A stretch of 64,000 nt of DNA, taken from contig NZ_JAMGBG010000025.1 in the NCBI RefSeq assembly GCF_023516595.1, positions 186,001 through 250,000 on the forward strand, in the 5' to 3' direction. The position numbers and the translations under genes were made by a program. The number at the start of each line of letters is the position of its first letter. The first letter of the stretch is position 1. This document shows positions 1-10,933 of this stretch, in pieces. The notes under the pieces are model-generated. The model searched no databases and was not told where the DNA came from. It saw nothing but the letters and a program-made list of their open reading frames with translations. Source of the DNA: Streptomyces neyagawaensis. Its GTDB lineage: Bacteria > Actinomycetota > Actinomycetes > Streptomycetales > Streptomycetaceae.

Positions 1-1121
1 GCACCGTCGAGCTGGTCCTCAAGTTCCCCTTCCCCGACGGCGTCTCGCGGCTGACCCTGGCGAAGATCATGCCCAAGCACGTCTTCTCCCGGCCGGGCGC
101 ATGGGAGGAGGCCGTCAAGGGCAAGGCGATCGGGTCGGGGCCGTACCGGCAGACGGCCCACCATCCGAAGTCCAACACGACGTTCGAGGCGTACGCCGAC
201 TACAACGGGCCACGTCCGGCCGCGTTCCGGAAGATGAACTGGCTGACCATCGTGGACGCGGCGCCCCGGGTCGCGAAGATCTCCGGGGCGAGCGCGGGGG
301 CGCAGATCGCCGACAACATCCCGTACGCCAACATCGGGCAGCTGGAGAAGGGCGGGATGACCGTCCAGGGCGGCTCCGGCATGAACAACCTCTTCCTGAT
401 GTTCAACACCCGGCACAAGCCCTTCGACGACGTCCGCGTCCGGCAGGCCCTGCACTACGCCGTCGACCGCGACAAGATGATCGAGGTCGCCCTCAAGGGG
501 CACGGGAAACCGGCGAGTTCCTTCCTCAACGAGGGGAACCCCAGCTACCGGCCGGCGAGGACGGTGTACGGGTACGACCCGGAGAAGGCGAAGGCGCTGC
601 TGGCCGAGGCGGGCGTGCGCGGGCTCAAGGTCGACATCCTCGCGGTGAACGTGAGCTGGATCGTCGACTGTCTGCCGACCCTCAAGGCGTCCTGGGACGC
701 GATCGGCGTCGAGACGACGCTCTCGCCGCAGGAGACGACCGCCGTGTTCACCAAGATGGACCAGAAGCAGGACTACCAGGTCGTGGCCGCCGCCTCCAAC
801 CCCAATCAGTTCGGCCTCGACGCGGACCTGATCATGCGTTACAACTACGGCCCGCAGAACCTGTGGATGCGGTACGCGCGCTGGGCCGACGCCCCGGTGG
901 CCAGGAAACTCTTCGAGGACATGGACCGGGCCACGAAGGAGCCGGACGCCGACCGGAAGAAGGCGATGGTCCAGGACTACATCGACGTCGTCGCCGAACA
1001 GGCCGTGCTCTACCCGGTGGTGCACAACGAGCTGATGACGGCGTGGGACCCCAAGCGGCTGTCGGGGATAAGGGCGCAGCCCTATCCGGGGATCAACCTC
1101 CTCCAGGCCAAGTGGGTCTAG
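1..1121 (+). CDS. ABC transporter substrate-binding protein, peptide type (5' partial)
   Basis: C-terminal 372 residues of a family 5 (dipeptide/oligopeptide) extracellular solute-binding protein; the reading frame is open from base 3 back to the window edge, so the signal peptide and roughly the first third are missing. Typical family features are the LMFNTRHKPFDDVRVRQAL segment, where the second lobe recruits the ligand, and an AVDRDKMIEVAL helix. The stop lies one base before the GTG of the permease gene, so it heads a four-gene importer operon. The ligand cannot be told from sequence; peptides are the default for this family, but sugars, nickel and opines are also known substrates. Confidence 0.9.
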   Translation, partial: TVELVLKFPFPDGVSRLTLAKIMPKHVFSRPGAWEEAVKGKAIGSGPYRQTAHHPKSNTTFEAYADYNGPRPAAFRKMNWLTIVDAAPRVAKISGASAGAQIADNIPYANIGQLEKGGMTVQGGSGMNNLFLMFNTRHKPFDDVRVRQALHYAVDRDKMIEVALKGHGKPASSFLNEGNPSYRPARTVYGYDPEKAKALLAEAGVRGLKVDILAVNVSWIVDCLPTLKASWDAIGVETTLSPQETTAVFTKMDQKQDYQVVAAASNPNQFGLDADLIMRYNYGPQNLWMRYARWADAPVARKLFEDMDRATKEPDADRKKAMVQDYIDVVAEQAVLYPVVHNELMTAWDPKRLSGIRAQPYPGINLLQAKWV

Positions 1122-1122
1122 C

Positions 1123-2082
1123 GTGATCGCTGTCCTGCGTGTCCTGCTGCGGCGGATCGCCCTGCTGGTCCCCCTGCTGCTGGGGATCGTGCTGTTCGTC
1201 TTCGTCGTCATGCGGTTCTCGGACGTCGACCCGGCGTCCGCGTTCTTCCAGGGCGCCAATCCGACCCCGGAGCAGCTGCACGAGTTCCGGGAGGAGAACG
1301 GACTCCTCGACCCGCTGCCCGTGCGCTACGTCGGCTTCGTCGGGGATCTGCTCCACGGCGACATGGGCACCAGCGCGCTCACCCGGGCCCCGGTGGTCGA
1401 GCAGGTCACCACCGCCCTTCCGCTCACCCTCCAGCTGACCTTCCTGGGGCTGGGGATCGCGGTGGTGCTGGCCCTGCTCGGCGGGATCACCGCGGCGATC
1501 CACCGGGACCGGCTGCCGGACCAGATCATCCGGGTGGTGTCGCTGACCGGGGTCGCGGCGCCCGGCTTCTGGCTGGCGCTGCTGATGATCCAGTACCTGG
1601 CGGTGGACCTCGGGTGGTTCCCGACCGGCGGTTACGTCAATCCGGCCGACTCCTTCACCGGGTGGCTGCGGACGATGACCCTGCCCGCGTTCGCCCTGTC
1701 GCTGCCGGTGGCTGCGCAGCTCACCCGGATCGTGCGGACGGCCGTGGTGGAGGAGCTGGACAAGGACTACGTGCGGACGGCGATCGGGAGCGGGCTGCCG
1801 CCGCGGGTCGTCGTGGGCCGCAACGTCCTGCGCAACGCGCTGATCAACCCGCTCACGGTGCTCGGGCTGCGCGTCGGCTATCTGCTGGGCGGCGCCGTCG
1901 TCATCGAGACGATCTTCTCGCTGCCCGGCATGGGCAAGTTGATGATCGACGCGGTGAAGAACGGCGACCCGGCGGTCGTCCAGGGCGTCGTCCTCACCAC
2001 GGCCGCGGGGTTCGTCGTGGTGAACCTCGTCATCGACGTCCTCTATCTGCTGGTCAACCCGCGACTGAGGGATGCGAGCTGA
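1123..2082 (+). CDS. ABC transporter permease, DppB/OppB type
   Basis: 319-residue inner-membrane permease of the binding-protein-dependent transport family. It has an N-terminal transmembrane helix (LLVPLLLGIVLFVFVV), a periplasmic loop typical of DppB proteins, and the EAA coupling loop around residues 205-260 (VRTAIGSGLPPRVVVGRNVLRNALI) that contacts the ATPase. The GTG start is one base after the stop of the binding-protein gene and the 3' end overlaps the next gene by about 11 bp, so translation is probably coupled. It should pair with the permease half of the next protein to form the channel. Confidence 0.92.
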   Translation: MIAVLRVLLRRIALLVPLLLGIVLFVFVVMRFSDVDPASAFFQGANPTPEQLHEFREENGLLDPLPVRYVGFVGDLLHGDMGTSALTRAPVVEQVTTALPLTLQLTFLGLGIAVVLALLGGITAAIHRDRLPDQIIRVVSLTGVAAPGFWLALLMIQYLAVDLGWFPTGGYVNPADSFTGWLRTMTLPAFALSLPVAAQLTRIVRTAVVEELDKDYVRTAIGSGLPPRVVVGRNVLRNALINPLTVLGLRVGYLLGGAVVIETIFSLPGMGKLMIDAVKNGDPAVVQGVVLTTAAGFVVVNLVIDVLYLLVNPRLRDAS

Positions 2083-4165
2083 TGCGCTGATGTTCGGCCT
2101 GATGGTGACCACGCGCAAACGCCTGACGGACGCCCTGGCCCGGCCGGGCCTGCGGTTGCGTGCCTGGCGGGGGCTGCCGGTGCTGTCGCGGATCGCCGTG
2201 TGCTTCCTCGCGGTCGTGGTCCTCACCGCCCTGTTCGCCCCGGTGCTCGCCCCGCACGACCCGCTCGACCAGCAGAGCCTCGTCGGCGGCACCGGGGCGC
2301 CCTCCGCCGAGCACTGGATGGGCCAGGACAGCCTCGGCCGGGACATCCTCAGCCGGTTGATGCACGGGGCGCGCTGGTCGCTCGCGATCGGGCTCGGGGC
2401 CACCGCGCTGGCCCTGCTCGTGGGCGCGTTCGTGGGGGCCGTGGCCGCGACCTCGCGCAAGGCGGTCGACGAGACCCTGATGCGCTGTCTGGACGTCGTC
2501 ATGGCGTTCCCCGGCATCGCGCTGGCCGCCGTGCTCGTCGCGGTCTTCGGCGGCGGCATCGAGGTGCTGATCTGCGCGATCGCGTTCCTGTTCACACCGC
2601 CGGTCGCCCGGGTCGTGCGGGCCAACGTCCTCGACCAGTACGGCGAGGACTACGTGACCGCCGAGCGGGTCATCGGGGCCCGCACCCGGCACATCGTGGT
2701 CCGCCATGTGGCCGTCAACTGCGCCGCCCCCGTCCTGGTGTTCTGCACGGTGCAGGTCGCCGAGGCCATCGTGTTCGAGGCGTCCCTGTCGTTCATCGGC
2801 GCGGGCGTACGGCCGCCGGACCCGTCGTGGGGCAGCGTCATCGCGGACGGCAAGAACATGGTGCTGACGGGCGGCTGGTGGGCGACCGTGTTCCCCGGTC
2901 TGCTGATGCTGGTCACCGTGCTGTCCCTGAACGTCCTCTCCGAGGGCGTCTCCGACGCCTGGGCGGCACCGGCGGGCCGGGACGCGGAGCGCCGGGCGGG
3001 GGACGGGACGCCGACCGGCGACGGGACCCCGGCGGCGGAGAAGCGTCCCGCGGCACAGGGGCGTCCGGCGGCAGTCGGGGCCGACCGCCAGGAACCGGCA
3101 GCGGACCACCCGGAGGCCGTCGGCGACGAGGCCGCGCTGCCAGGGCTGGCCGAGGCGGCGCGGCGGCTGCGGGCACGGGCGCGGCCCCTGCCCACCGGGC
3201 GCCCGGTGCTGGCCGTTGAGGATCTGGCGATCGGCTTCGAGAAGCGGCATCGGGGCGTGGACATCGTCGACGGGATCAGCTTCGAGGTCCGGGCCGGTGA
3301 GGTCCTGGGCCTGGTCGGCGAGTCGGGGTGCGGCAAGTCGCTGACCGCGCTGACCGTGATGGGGCTGGAGCCGAAGGGGGCGCGGGTGCGCGGCCGGGTC
3401 GTGTTCGGGGAGCGGCAGCTGGTGGGTGTGCCGATGCGGGTGCGGCGCCGGCTGCTCGGCCATGACATGGCGATGGTCTACCAGGACGCCCTGTCGTCGC
3501 TGAACCCGGCGATGACGATCCGCGCCCAGCTGCGGCAGGTCGTCCGGCGGGGTGGCGGGCGCACCCCGGCCGCGCTGCTGGAGATGGTCGGCCTCGACCC
3601 CGGCCGCACCCTCCGCAGCTATCCGCACGAACTCTCCGGCGGTCAGCGCCAGCGCGTGCTGATCGCGATGGCCCTGTCCCGCGACCCGCGGCTGATCGTC
3701 GCCGACGAGCCGACCACGGCCCTGGACGTGACGGTCCAGGCGCAGGTCATCGAGCTGCTGCTGCGGCTGCGCGCGGAACTGGGCTTCGCGCTCGTCCTCG
3801 TGTCGCACGACCTGGCGCTGGTCGCGGACGTCACCGACCGGGTGGCGGTGATGTACGGCGGGCGGATCGTCGAGACGGGTGTGACAGCGGACCTCGTGGA
3901 GTCACCGGCCCATCCCTACACGCGCGGTCTGCTGGGCAGTGTCCTGTCACTGGAGTCGGCGGCCGAGCGGATGACACAGATCCCGGGGGTCGTCCCCTCC
4001 CCCGCCGACTTCCCGGCGGGCTGCCGCTTCGCCGACCGCTGCCCCCGCGCGAGCGAGGTGTGCCGCAGGACCGTCCCGGCGCTGCTGGGCTCCCCCACCC
4101 ACACGGCGGCCTGCCACCACCCGGCGGTGGACCTGGCCGCGACGGAGAACGAGGTGACCCGGTGA
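2072..4165 (+). CDS. Fused ABC permease (DppC type) and ATPase (DppD type)
   Basis: 697-residue fusion of two subunits that are separate in most peptide importers. Residues 1-300 form a DppC-like permease with an N-terminal helix, the [12 protein letters not shown] motif and an EAA loop ([18 protein letters not shown]). Residues 300-375 are a Pro/Ala/Arg-rich linker. Residues 375-690 form a complete ATPase with Walker A GESGCGKS (K422), signature [10 protein letters not shown], Walker [13 protein letters not shown], switch His and the C-terminal Cys-rich oligopeptide-transporter tail ([14 protein letters not shown]). The start is uncertain: ATGs at 2072, 2090 and 2102 are in frame and none has a well spaced ribosome site, suggesting coupling to the upstream permease. 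The fusion is one uninterrupted frame, so it is not a stop-codon error. Confidence 0.9.
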   Translation: MRADALMFGLMVTTRKRLTDALARPGLRLRAWRGLPVLSRIAVCFLAVVVLTALFAPVLAPHDPLDQQSLVGGTGAPSAEHWMGQDSLGRDILSRLMHGARWSLAIGLGATALALLVGAFVGAVAATSRKAVDETLMRCLDVVMAFPGIALAAVLVAVFGGGIEVLICAIAFLFTPPVARVVRANVLDQYGEDYVTAERVIGARTRHIVVRHVAVNCAAPVLVFCTVQVAEAIVFEASLSFIGAGVRPPDPSWGSVIADGKNMVLTGGWWATVFPGLLMLVTVLSLNVLSEGVSDAWAAPAGRDAERRAGDGTPTGDGTPAAEKRPAAQGRPAAVGADRQEPAADHPEAVGDEAALPGLAEAARRLRARARPLPTGRPVLAVEDLAIGFEKRHRGVDIVDGISFEVRAGEVLGLVGESGCGKSLTALTVMGLEPKGARVRGRVVFGERQLVGVPMRVRRRLLGHDMAMVYQDALSSLNPAMTIRAQLRQVVRRGGGRTPAALLEMVGLDPGRTLRSYPHELSGGQRQRVLIAMALSRDPRLIVADEPTTALDVTVQAQVIELLLRLRAELGFALVLVSHDLALVADVTDRVAVMYGGRIVETGVTADLVESPAHPYTRGLLGSVLSLESAAERMTQIPGVVPSPADFPAGCRFADRCPRASEVCRRTVPALLGSPTHTAACHHPAVDLAATENEVTR

Positions 4166-5235
4166 GCGACGCACTCGTGCGGGTCTCCGGCGCCCATGTG
4201 GTCCACCGGGCGCGCGGCGGCGGCCTGTTCACCCGGGACCGGGTGTACGCCCTGACCGGCGCCGACCTGACGATCGCGCCCGGCGAGACGGTGGGCGTGG
4301 TGGGCGAGTCGGGGTGCGGGAAGTCGACGCTGGCGAAGCTGCTGGTGGGCGTGGAGCGGCCGACGGCCGGGACGGTCTCCTTCCGGGGGCGGGACCTGTG
4401 GTCGATGACGCCCGCCGAGCGGCGGGCGACCGTGGGCGGCGGCACCGGCATGATCTTCCAGGACCCGTCGACGGCCCTGAACCGCCGGCTGACCGTCCGC
4501 CGGATCCTGCGCGACCCGCTCGATGTGCACCGGCGCGGCACGCCCGCCGAACGCGAGGAACGGGTGCGGGAGTTGATGGCGCTGGTCGGTCTGCCCGCTG
4601 TGCTGGCCGACGGGCTGCCGGGCCGGCTGTCGGGCGGGCAGCGGCAGCGGGTCGCGATCGCCCGGGCGCTCGCCCTGGACCCCGGCCTGGTCGTGGCGGA
4701 CGAGCCGACGAGCGCGCTGGACGTTTCGGTGCGCGCGCAGATCCTGAACCTGCTGCTCGACCTGAAGGAGCGGCTCGGGCTGGCGCTGGTGTTCGTGTCG
4801 CACGACATCCAGACGGTGCGGCGGATGAGCGACCGGGTGATCACCATGTATCTGGGGCGGATCGTGGAGGAGGCGCCGGCCGACGCCGTCACCGGACGGT
4901 CGCGGCACCCGTACACGCGGGCGCTGTTCTCGGCGACGCCGGGGCTGCTGGACCCGATCGAACCGATCCCGCTGACGGGCCCGGTGCCGTCGGCCACGCG
5001 GCCGCCGAGCGGCTGCCCGTTCCGTACCCGCTGCTGGCGGGCGGACGAGGTGTGCGCGGAGGTGATGCCGGACTTCGCGGCCGCGTCGGCCCCCGGACAC
5101 CGTTTCCGCTGCCACCATCCTGTGCAGGAGACGGAGTGGACGGGGGACCTGGTCGCCGAGGCCGCGTCCCGGTCGGCGTCCGTGTCCCCGGCCACCGCCA
5201 TGGCCGTGCAGGAACGCGCCGTACGAGACACCTAG
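4162..5235 (+). CDS. ABC transporter ATP-binding protein, DppF/OppF type
   Basis: 357-residue ATPase, the second nucleotide-binding subunit of the importer. Walker [10 protein letters not shown] (K54), signature [15 protein letters not shown], Walker B LVVADEPTSALD, and the oligo/dipeptide C-terminal extension with a Cys-rich motif (CPFRTRCWRADEVC). The GTG start overlaps the stop of the fusion gene in a GTGA, which decides it over longer in-frame starts upstream inside the fusion gene. The stop TAG coincides with the outer end of the MITE-like element at 5233-5456. Confidence 0.92.
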   Translation: MSDALVRVSGAHVVHRARGGGLFTRDRVYALTGADLTIAPGETVGVVGESGCGKSTLAKLLVGVERPTAGTVSFRGRDLWSMTPAERRATVGGGTGMIFQDPSTALNRRLTVRRILRDPLDVHRRGTPAEREERVRELMALVGLPAVLADGLPGRLSGGQRQRVAIARALALDPGLVVADEPTSALDVSVRAQILNLLLDLKERLGLALVFVSHDIQTVRRMSDRVITMYLGRIVEEAPADAVTGRSRHPYTRALFSATPGLLDPIEPIPLTGPVPSATRPPSGCPFRTRCWRADEVCAEVMPDFAAASAPGHRFRCHHPVQETEWTGDLVAEAASRSASVSPATAMAVQERAVRDT

Positions 5236-5456
5236 GGTCTTTCGTTTGGATCATGCCGACTTCGGGCTACGGTGCCTTGACTCCGCCGGTGAGCGGGGCG
5301 TGGTGCGTGCGGCTGCAAGGCGGAGGAGGGCGTCAACGCGATGGGGGTCCTCCGCGCGAGGTTGTTCGAGCGTGGGGGAGTTGGCAACCGACGACAACGC
5401 GGCAGACGCGCGTGCCACGCCCCGCGGCCCAGGCGTGATCCATACGACAGGCCCTG
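5233..5456. repeat. MITE-like element with imperfect 25-bp terminal inverted repeats
   Basis: The left end (5233-5257, containing CTTTCGTTTGGATCATG) and the right end (5432-5456, containing GTGATCCATACGACAG) are inverted copies matching at 20 of 25 positions. Between them lie about 174 bp with no convincing coding frame. The element abuts the ATPase stop codon and ends 11 bp before the next gene start. No transposase is present, so if mobile it would need one in trans. Target-site duplication is not clear. It fills nearly all of the gap between the transporter operon and the aldolase gene, and may carry the latter's promoter. Confidence 0.6.
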
Positions 5457-5467
5457 AGGGAGCAGCC

Positions 5468-6403
5468 ATGACCGTCCCCGCCCCGCTGACCGGTGTCATC
5501 CCGCCTGTCTGCACCCCCCTGACACCGGAGGGCGAGGTGGATGTCCCCTCCCTGGTCCGGCTGGTCGACCATCTGGTGGCGGGCGGGGTGGACGCGCTGT
5601 TCGTGCTGGGGTCGTCGTCGGAGGCCGCGTTCCTGACGGACGCGCAGCGGCGGACGGTGGTGGAGACGGTGGTGGGGCATGTCGGCGGTCAGCTGCCGGT
5701 GCTCGCCGGGGCGATCGACATGACGACGCCCCGTGTCCTCGACCACGTCCGGGCCGTGACGGCGGCCGGGGCGGAGGCGGTCGTGGCGACCGCGCCCTTC
5801 TACACCGCCACCCATCCGGCGGAGATCTCCCGCCACTACCGTCTGCTCGGCTCCCGCTCCCCGGTCCCCGTCCTCGCGTACGACATCCCGTCGGCCGTGC
5901 ACACCAAGCTGCCCGCCGAGGTGGTGCTGGAGCTGGCCGCGGACGGGGTGATCGCCGGGTTGAAGGACTCCAGCGGGGACCTGGCCGGGTTCCGTACGGT
6001 CGTCACGGGCGCCCGCGACGACGCCCGTGTCACCGGCTTCGCCGTCCTCACCGGTTCCGAGCTGCTCGTCGACGCGGCGCTCGCCATGGGCGCGGACGGC
6101 GCGGTCCCGGGCCTCGCCAACGTGGACCCCGTCGGCTACGTGCGGCTGCACCGCCTGTGCCGGGCGGGCGACCGGGACCGGGCCCGCGCCGAGCAGGAGC
6201 GGCTGTGCGCCCTGTTCGGCATGGTCCGCACCGGCGACCCGCACCGCATGGGCACCGGTTCCGCCGCCCTCGGCGCCTTCAAGGCGGCCCTGCATCTGCG
6301 GGGCGTCATCGCGTGCCCGGTGACGGCGGAGCCGCAGGTGCCGCTGTCGGACGACGAGGTAGAGCGGGTCCGCAAGTTCCTGGCGGCGGCGGGCCTGCTG
6401 TAG
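5468..6403 (+). CDS. Dihydrodipicolinate synthase family (DapA-like) aldolase/lyase
   Basis: 311-residue TIM-barrel protein of the DHDPS/N-acetylneuraminate lyase family, Schiff-base class I. The GVIPPVCTPL start, the GSSSEAAFL loop in place of the usual GTTGE, and the Schiff-base lysine K166 in AGLKDSSGD are visible. The GSSSE variant and the position beside a solute importer rather than lysine genes argue for a catabolic keto-acid aldolase or dehydratase instead of true DapA. The start at the ATG follows AGGGAGCAGCC, a good ribosome site, and excludes the upstream frame running through the MITE-like element. Confidence 0.85.
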   Translation: MTVPAPLTGVIPPVCTPLTPEGEVDVPSLVRLVDHLVAGGVDALFVLGSSSEAAFLTDAQRRTVVETVVGHVGGQLPVLAGAIDMTTPRVLDHVRAVTAAGAEAVVATAPFYTATHPAEISRHYRLLGSRSPVPVLAYDIPSAVHTKLPAEVVLELAADGVIAGLKDSSGDLAGFRTVVTGARDDARVTGFAVLTGSELLVDAALAMGADGAVPGLANVDPVGYVRLHRLCRAGDRDRARAEQERLCALFGMVRTGDPHRMGTGSAALGAFKAALHLRGVIACPVTAEPQVPLSDDEVERVRKFLAAAGLL

Positions 6404-6420
6404 AGCGCGGCGGGTGGGTG

Positions 6421-7173
6421 TCAGGACGGGGTGCGGGCCGCCGCGAGCAGCCGGGTCACCTCGTCCGCGCAGATGGTGAGCGCCGCGCCGACCGTGGACA
6501 GGACGTCGCGTTCGGCGGGGGTGTAGGGCCCGTCGGCCAGGGCGATCCGGGCGCCTTGGAGGAGGATCGCCTCGCGGCCCGCGGGGGCGAGGTGCGGGGC
6601 GAGCGGGTCGAGGGCCTCGTGCAGCTCTATCGACAGCCCGGCGGCCCCGCAGGGTTCCCCGAAGAGGCGGCCCGTGTCGGCGGCGAGGGCCTCGACGAGG
6701 GCGTCGAGCTGGTCCTCGGTGCAGTCGTCGAAGCCGGCGGAGCGCACGGCGCCCGCGGCGACGCTCAGGGACGTCCGGGTGCGGGTGCCGCCGGCCGCGA
6801 GGACGGCCAGGGCGACGGTGTGGACGGCGTCGCGGAGCATCGCCGAGAGGCGGACGGTGGTGGGGTGGTCCAGGACCTCCGTGCCGTAGTGGTGGCGGCA
6901 GGCCGCGCACTCCACGACGGGGCCGGTCTCGCCGCGCGGCAGCACGGGGACGCCGAGGAGGGTGAAGCGGCGGCGTCCGGTGAGGCGCTGGTAGTTGCGG
7001 TCGCCTCCGCAGCCGGGGCAGAAGAACTCGCCGTCGCCGACGCCGGTCCACGCGATCCGGGTGCCCATGAGACGCGTGAGCCGCGCGGCGCCTCCGGTCG
7101 GTCCGGCGCTCCCGGCCTCCCCGCCGCGCGCGAGCCCGGCGGCACGGCCGATTGGTCCCCGTCCTGGCAGCAC
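6421..7173 (-). CDS. TerB-like domain protein with zinc ribbon
   Basis: About 250 residues, unknown function. A zinc ribbon is visible from two Cys pairs (CPGC and CAAC, about 33 residues apart) with an RRRFTLLGVPVLPRGE segment between them. The C-terminal part (REAILLQGARIALADG ... PAERDVLSTVGAAL) has the helical pattern of TerB-like domains, proposed to sense stress or metal at membranes. The GTG start at 7173 is chosen because TTACGGAGGTGCGAC gives a strong ribosome site; the ATG at 7068 is an alternative that still keeps the zinc ribbon. It converges on the aldolase gene with 17 bp between them. Confidence 0.75.
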   Translation of the reverse strand: MLPGRGPIGRAAGLARGGEAGSAGPTGGAARLTRLMGTRIAWTGVGDGEFFCPGCGGDRNYQRLTGRRRFTLLGVPVLPRGETGPVVECAACRHHYGTEVLDHPTTVRLSAMLRDAVHTVALAVLAAGGTRTRTSLSVAAGAVRSAGFDDCTEDQLDALVEALAADTGRLFGEPCGAAGLSIELHEALDPLAPHLAPAGREAILLQGARIALADGPYTPAERDVLSTVGAALTICADEVTRLLAAARTPS

Positions 7174-7302
7174 GTCGCACCTCCGTAACCCCACGGCAAC
7201 ATCGCCGCGCTTGCGTGATGTTAGCCACATCGGTGAGGCCCAGTCAGTACCCCGGACGATGCCTTCCCGTGACCTCCACAGGGTTTGGCCGGTAAACGAC
7301 GG

Positions 7303-7333
7303 GCCCCGCCCGCCGGAATTCGGCGAACGGGGC
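7303..7333 (-). terminator. Hairpin terminator downstream of leuA
   Basis: Two 13-base arms (7303-7315 and 7321-7333) pair around a 5-base loop, with two G-U wobbles when read on the minus strand. It lies 24 bp after the leuA stop. There is no U-tract, as is usual in Streptomyces. Confidence 0.65.
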
Positions 7334-7356
7334 TTTCAAACCGCCGGTGAGGCTGG

Positions 7357-9206
<1,850 letters not shown>

Positions 9207-9329
9207 GATGCGGAGCAGCCTAGCCGAGTCTCTTCTGTCGCGCGGGGTCGTATCAGTATGCGGGACCCAGGAACCAATAGGTACAAAAAGGTGCGCAATG
9301 CCACACCGGGCACGCGGAGCACCGCTCAA

Positions 9330-9350
9330 GGGGCGCGGGGAACTGTGCGA
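9330..9350 (+). repeat. REP-like 21-bp core element
   Basis: A copy of the dispersed core GGGGCGCGGGGAACTGCGCG with one change (GTGCGA for GCGCGA), in the divergent gap between leuA and the M4 protease gene. The rest of 9207-9478 shows no gene; it holds the two divergent promoters, including an AT-richer stretch at 9400-9440. Confidence 0.7.
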
Positions 9351-9478
9351 TCACCCCCCACCCTCCCACACCCCGAAAACCACCCTCAGTAACACGGTAG
9401 TGACGATTCGCAACCCATACGGCGACATTTCACCAATCAAGGTCGCCCCTAGTGACACGCCCCTAACGGAGTGCGATC

Positions 9479-10558
9479 GTGCGACTCATGACGACAAACG
9501 GGGGCCAAGAGCCCGTCTTCTGCACAGTCGTACCGCCCCACGTCCTCGACAAGCTCGCCCAGGCCGAGGACTCCGCGCTCTCCGGCGCCGCCCGCCGCAC
9601 CCTGGAGCGCGACGCACTCGAACGCACCCGCCGCCGGCTGACCACCGTCATCGGCGCACCGGCGATCACCGCGCCCGTCGGCGCCGAGCCCGGCACACCC
9701 CACCGCACCATCTACGACGCCCGGCACGGCACCACCCTGCCCGGCCACCAGGTGCGCGGCGAGGGCGAGGACCCCGGCAAGGACGCCACGGTCAACCGCG
9801 CCTACGCGGGCCTGGGCGCGACGTTCGAGCTGCTGCTCAAGGCGTACGGGCACGACTCGATCGACGGCAACGGGCTGCCGCTGGACGCGACCGTGCACTA
9901 CGACCGCGACTACAACAACGCCTTCTGGAACGGCGAGCAGATGGTGTTCGGCGACGGTGACGGCGAGATCTTCCTCGACTTCACCATCCCGATCGACGTG
10001 ATCGGCCACGAACTCAGCCACGGCCTCACCCAGTACTCCGCGAACCTCACGTACTTCGGCCAGCCGGGCGCGCTCAACGAGTCCATGTCGGACGTCTTCG
10101 GCGCCCTCATCAAGCAGTACACGCTGGGTCAGACCGCCGCCGAGGCGGACTGGCTGATCGGGGCGGGGCTGCTCGCGCCGCGCGTCACGGGGGTCGCCCT
10201 GCGCTCGATGAAGGCCCCGGGCACCGCGTACGACGACGACGTGCTCGGCAAGGACCCGCAGCCGGCGACGATGGACGGCTATGTCCGCACGGGCCGCGAC
10301 AACGGCGGCGTGCACATCAACTCCGGTATCCCCAACCACGCGTTCTACCTGGTGGCGACCGCGCTCGGCGGCTACGCCTGGGAGCGGGCCGGGCAGATCT
10401 GGTACGACGTGCTGACCGGCGGCGAACTCAAGCAGCAGGCGCTGTTCGTGGACTTCGCGACGCTCACGGTGAAGGCGACGAAGGACCGGTACGGGCAGGG
10501 CGACGAGCTGACGGCCGTGCTCAAGGCCTGGGAACAGGTGGGCGTGCGCACGCTGTAG
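9479..10558 (+). CDS. Protealysin-like M4 family metalloprotease
   Basis: 359-residue zinc endopeptidase of the thermolysin family. The zinc motif is HELSH (177-181), the third ligand is E201 in ALNESMSDVFG, and the catalytic His lies in the GGVHINSGIPNHAFYL segment. There is no Sec signal peptide and no long FTP/PepSY propeptide. Instead a short N-terminal region carries PPH at residues 19-21, the hallmark of the protealysin subgroup, whose short precursor segment blocks the active site; these enzymes are cytoplasmic or released atypically. The GTG at 9479 follows TAACGGAG at 7 bp. The next gene encodes the matching inhibitor family. Confidence 0.93.
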   Translation: MRLMTTNGGQEPVFCTVVPPHVLDKLAQAEDSALSGAARRTLERDALERTRRRLTTVIGAPAITAPVGAEPGTPHRTIYDARHGTTLPGHQVRGEGEDPGKDATVNRAYAGLGATFELLLKAYGHDSIDGNGLPLDATVHYDRDYNNAFWNGEQMVFGDGDGEIFLDFTIPIDVIGHELSHGLTQYSANLTYFGQPGALNESMSDVFGALIKQYTLGQTAAEADWLIGAGLLAPRVTGVALRSMKAPGTAYDDDVLGKDPQPATMDGYVRTGRDNGGVHINSGIPNHAFYLVATALGGYAWERAGQIWYDVLTGGELKQQALFVDFATLTVKATKDRYGQGDELTAVLKAWEQVGVRTL

Positions 10559-10578
10559 TTCCGTACTAGACATGACGC

Positions 10579-10845
10579 ATGCGTATTGAAGTGCGGCGCA
10601 CAGGTGGATTCGCGGGCATCGAGCGGCACGCGGTGGTGAACACCAGTGGGCGCCCCGATGCCCCGGAGTGGCGTGCTCTGGCCGAGCGGGTGCTGGCCGC
10701 CGGTCGGGGCACGCCGCCGCTGGGGGTGCCGGACGGGTTCTCGTACGAGATCACGGTCGACGGCAGGACGGTGTACTGCGCGGATCCCGGGCTCACGGAG
10801 GAGCAGCGGGAGCTGATCAGAAGGGTGCTCAAGGAAGGGGCGTGA
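10579..10845 (+). CDS. Emfourin-type protealysin inhibitor
   Basis: 88-residue soluble protein starting MRIEVRRTGGFAGIERH with a conserved FSYEITVDGRTVYCADPGLT segment, matching the pattern of emfourin (M4in), the proteinaceous inhibitor encoded beside protealysin-like proteases. It starts 20 bp after the protease stop, so the two form an operon of protease and dedicated inhibitor. The same-family call rests on remembered sequence features and context; an uncharacterised small protein is the alternative. Confidence 0.8.
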   Translation: MRIEVRRTGGFAGIERHAVVNTSGRPDAPEWRALAERVLAAGRGTPPLGVPDGFSYEITVDGRTVYCADPGLTEEQRELIRRVLKEGA

Positions 10846-10933
10846 GGGGCGGCCCTCTGCTGATACCTGACGGTAACAGGGCAATCGTTCGCGGCCGTTG
10901 ACTTCCGTTACTCGTGGTACGGATGATCCGCGC

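Noticed and set aside
2072..4165. Possible frameshift joining two genes
   Set aside because: The frame is continuous with normal third-position G/C through the linker and both domains are complete, so a real fusion is favoured.
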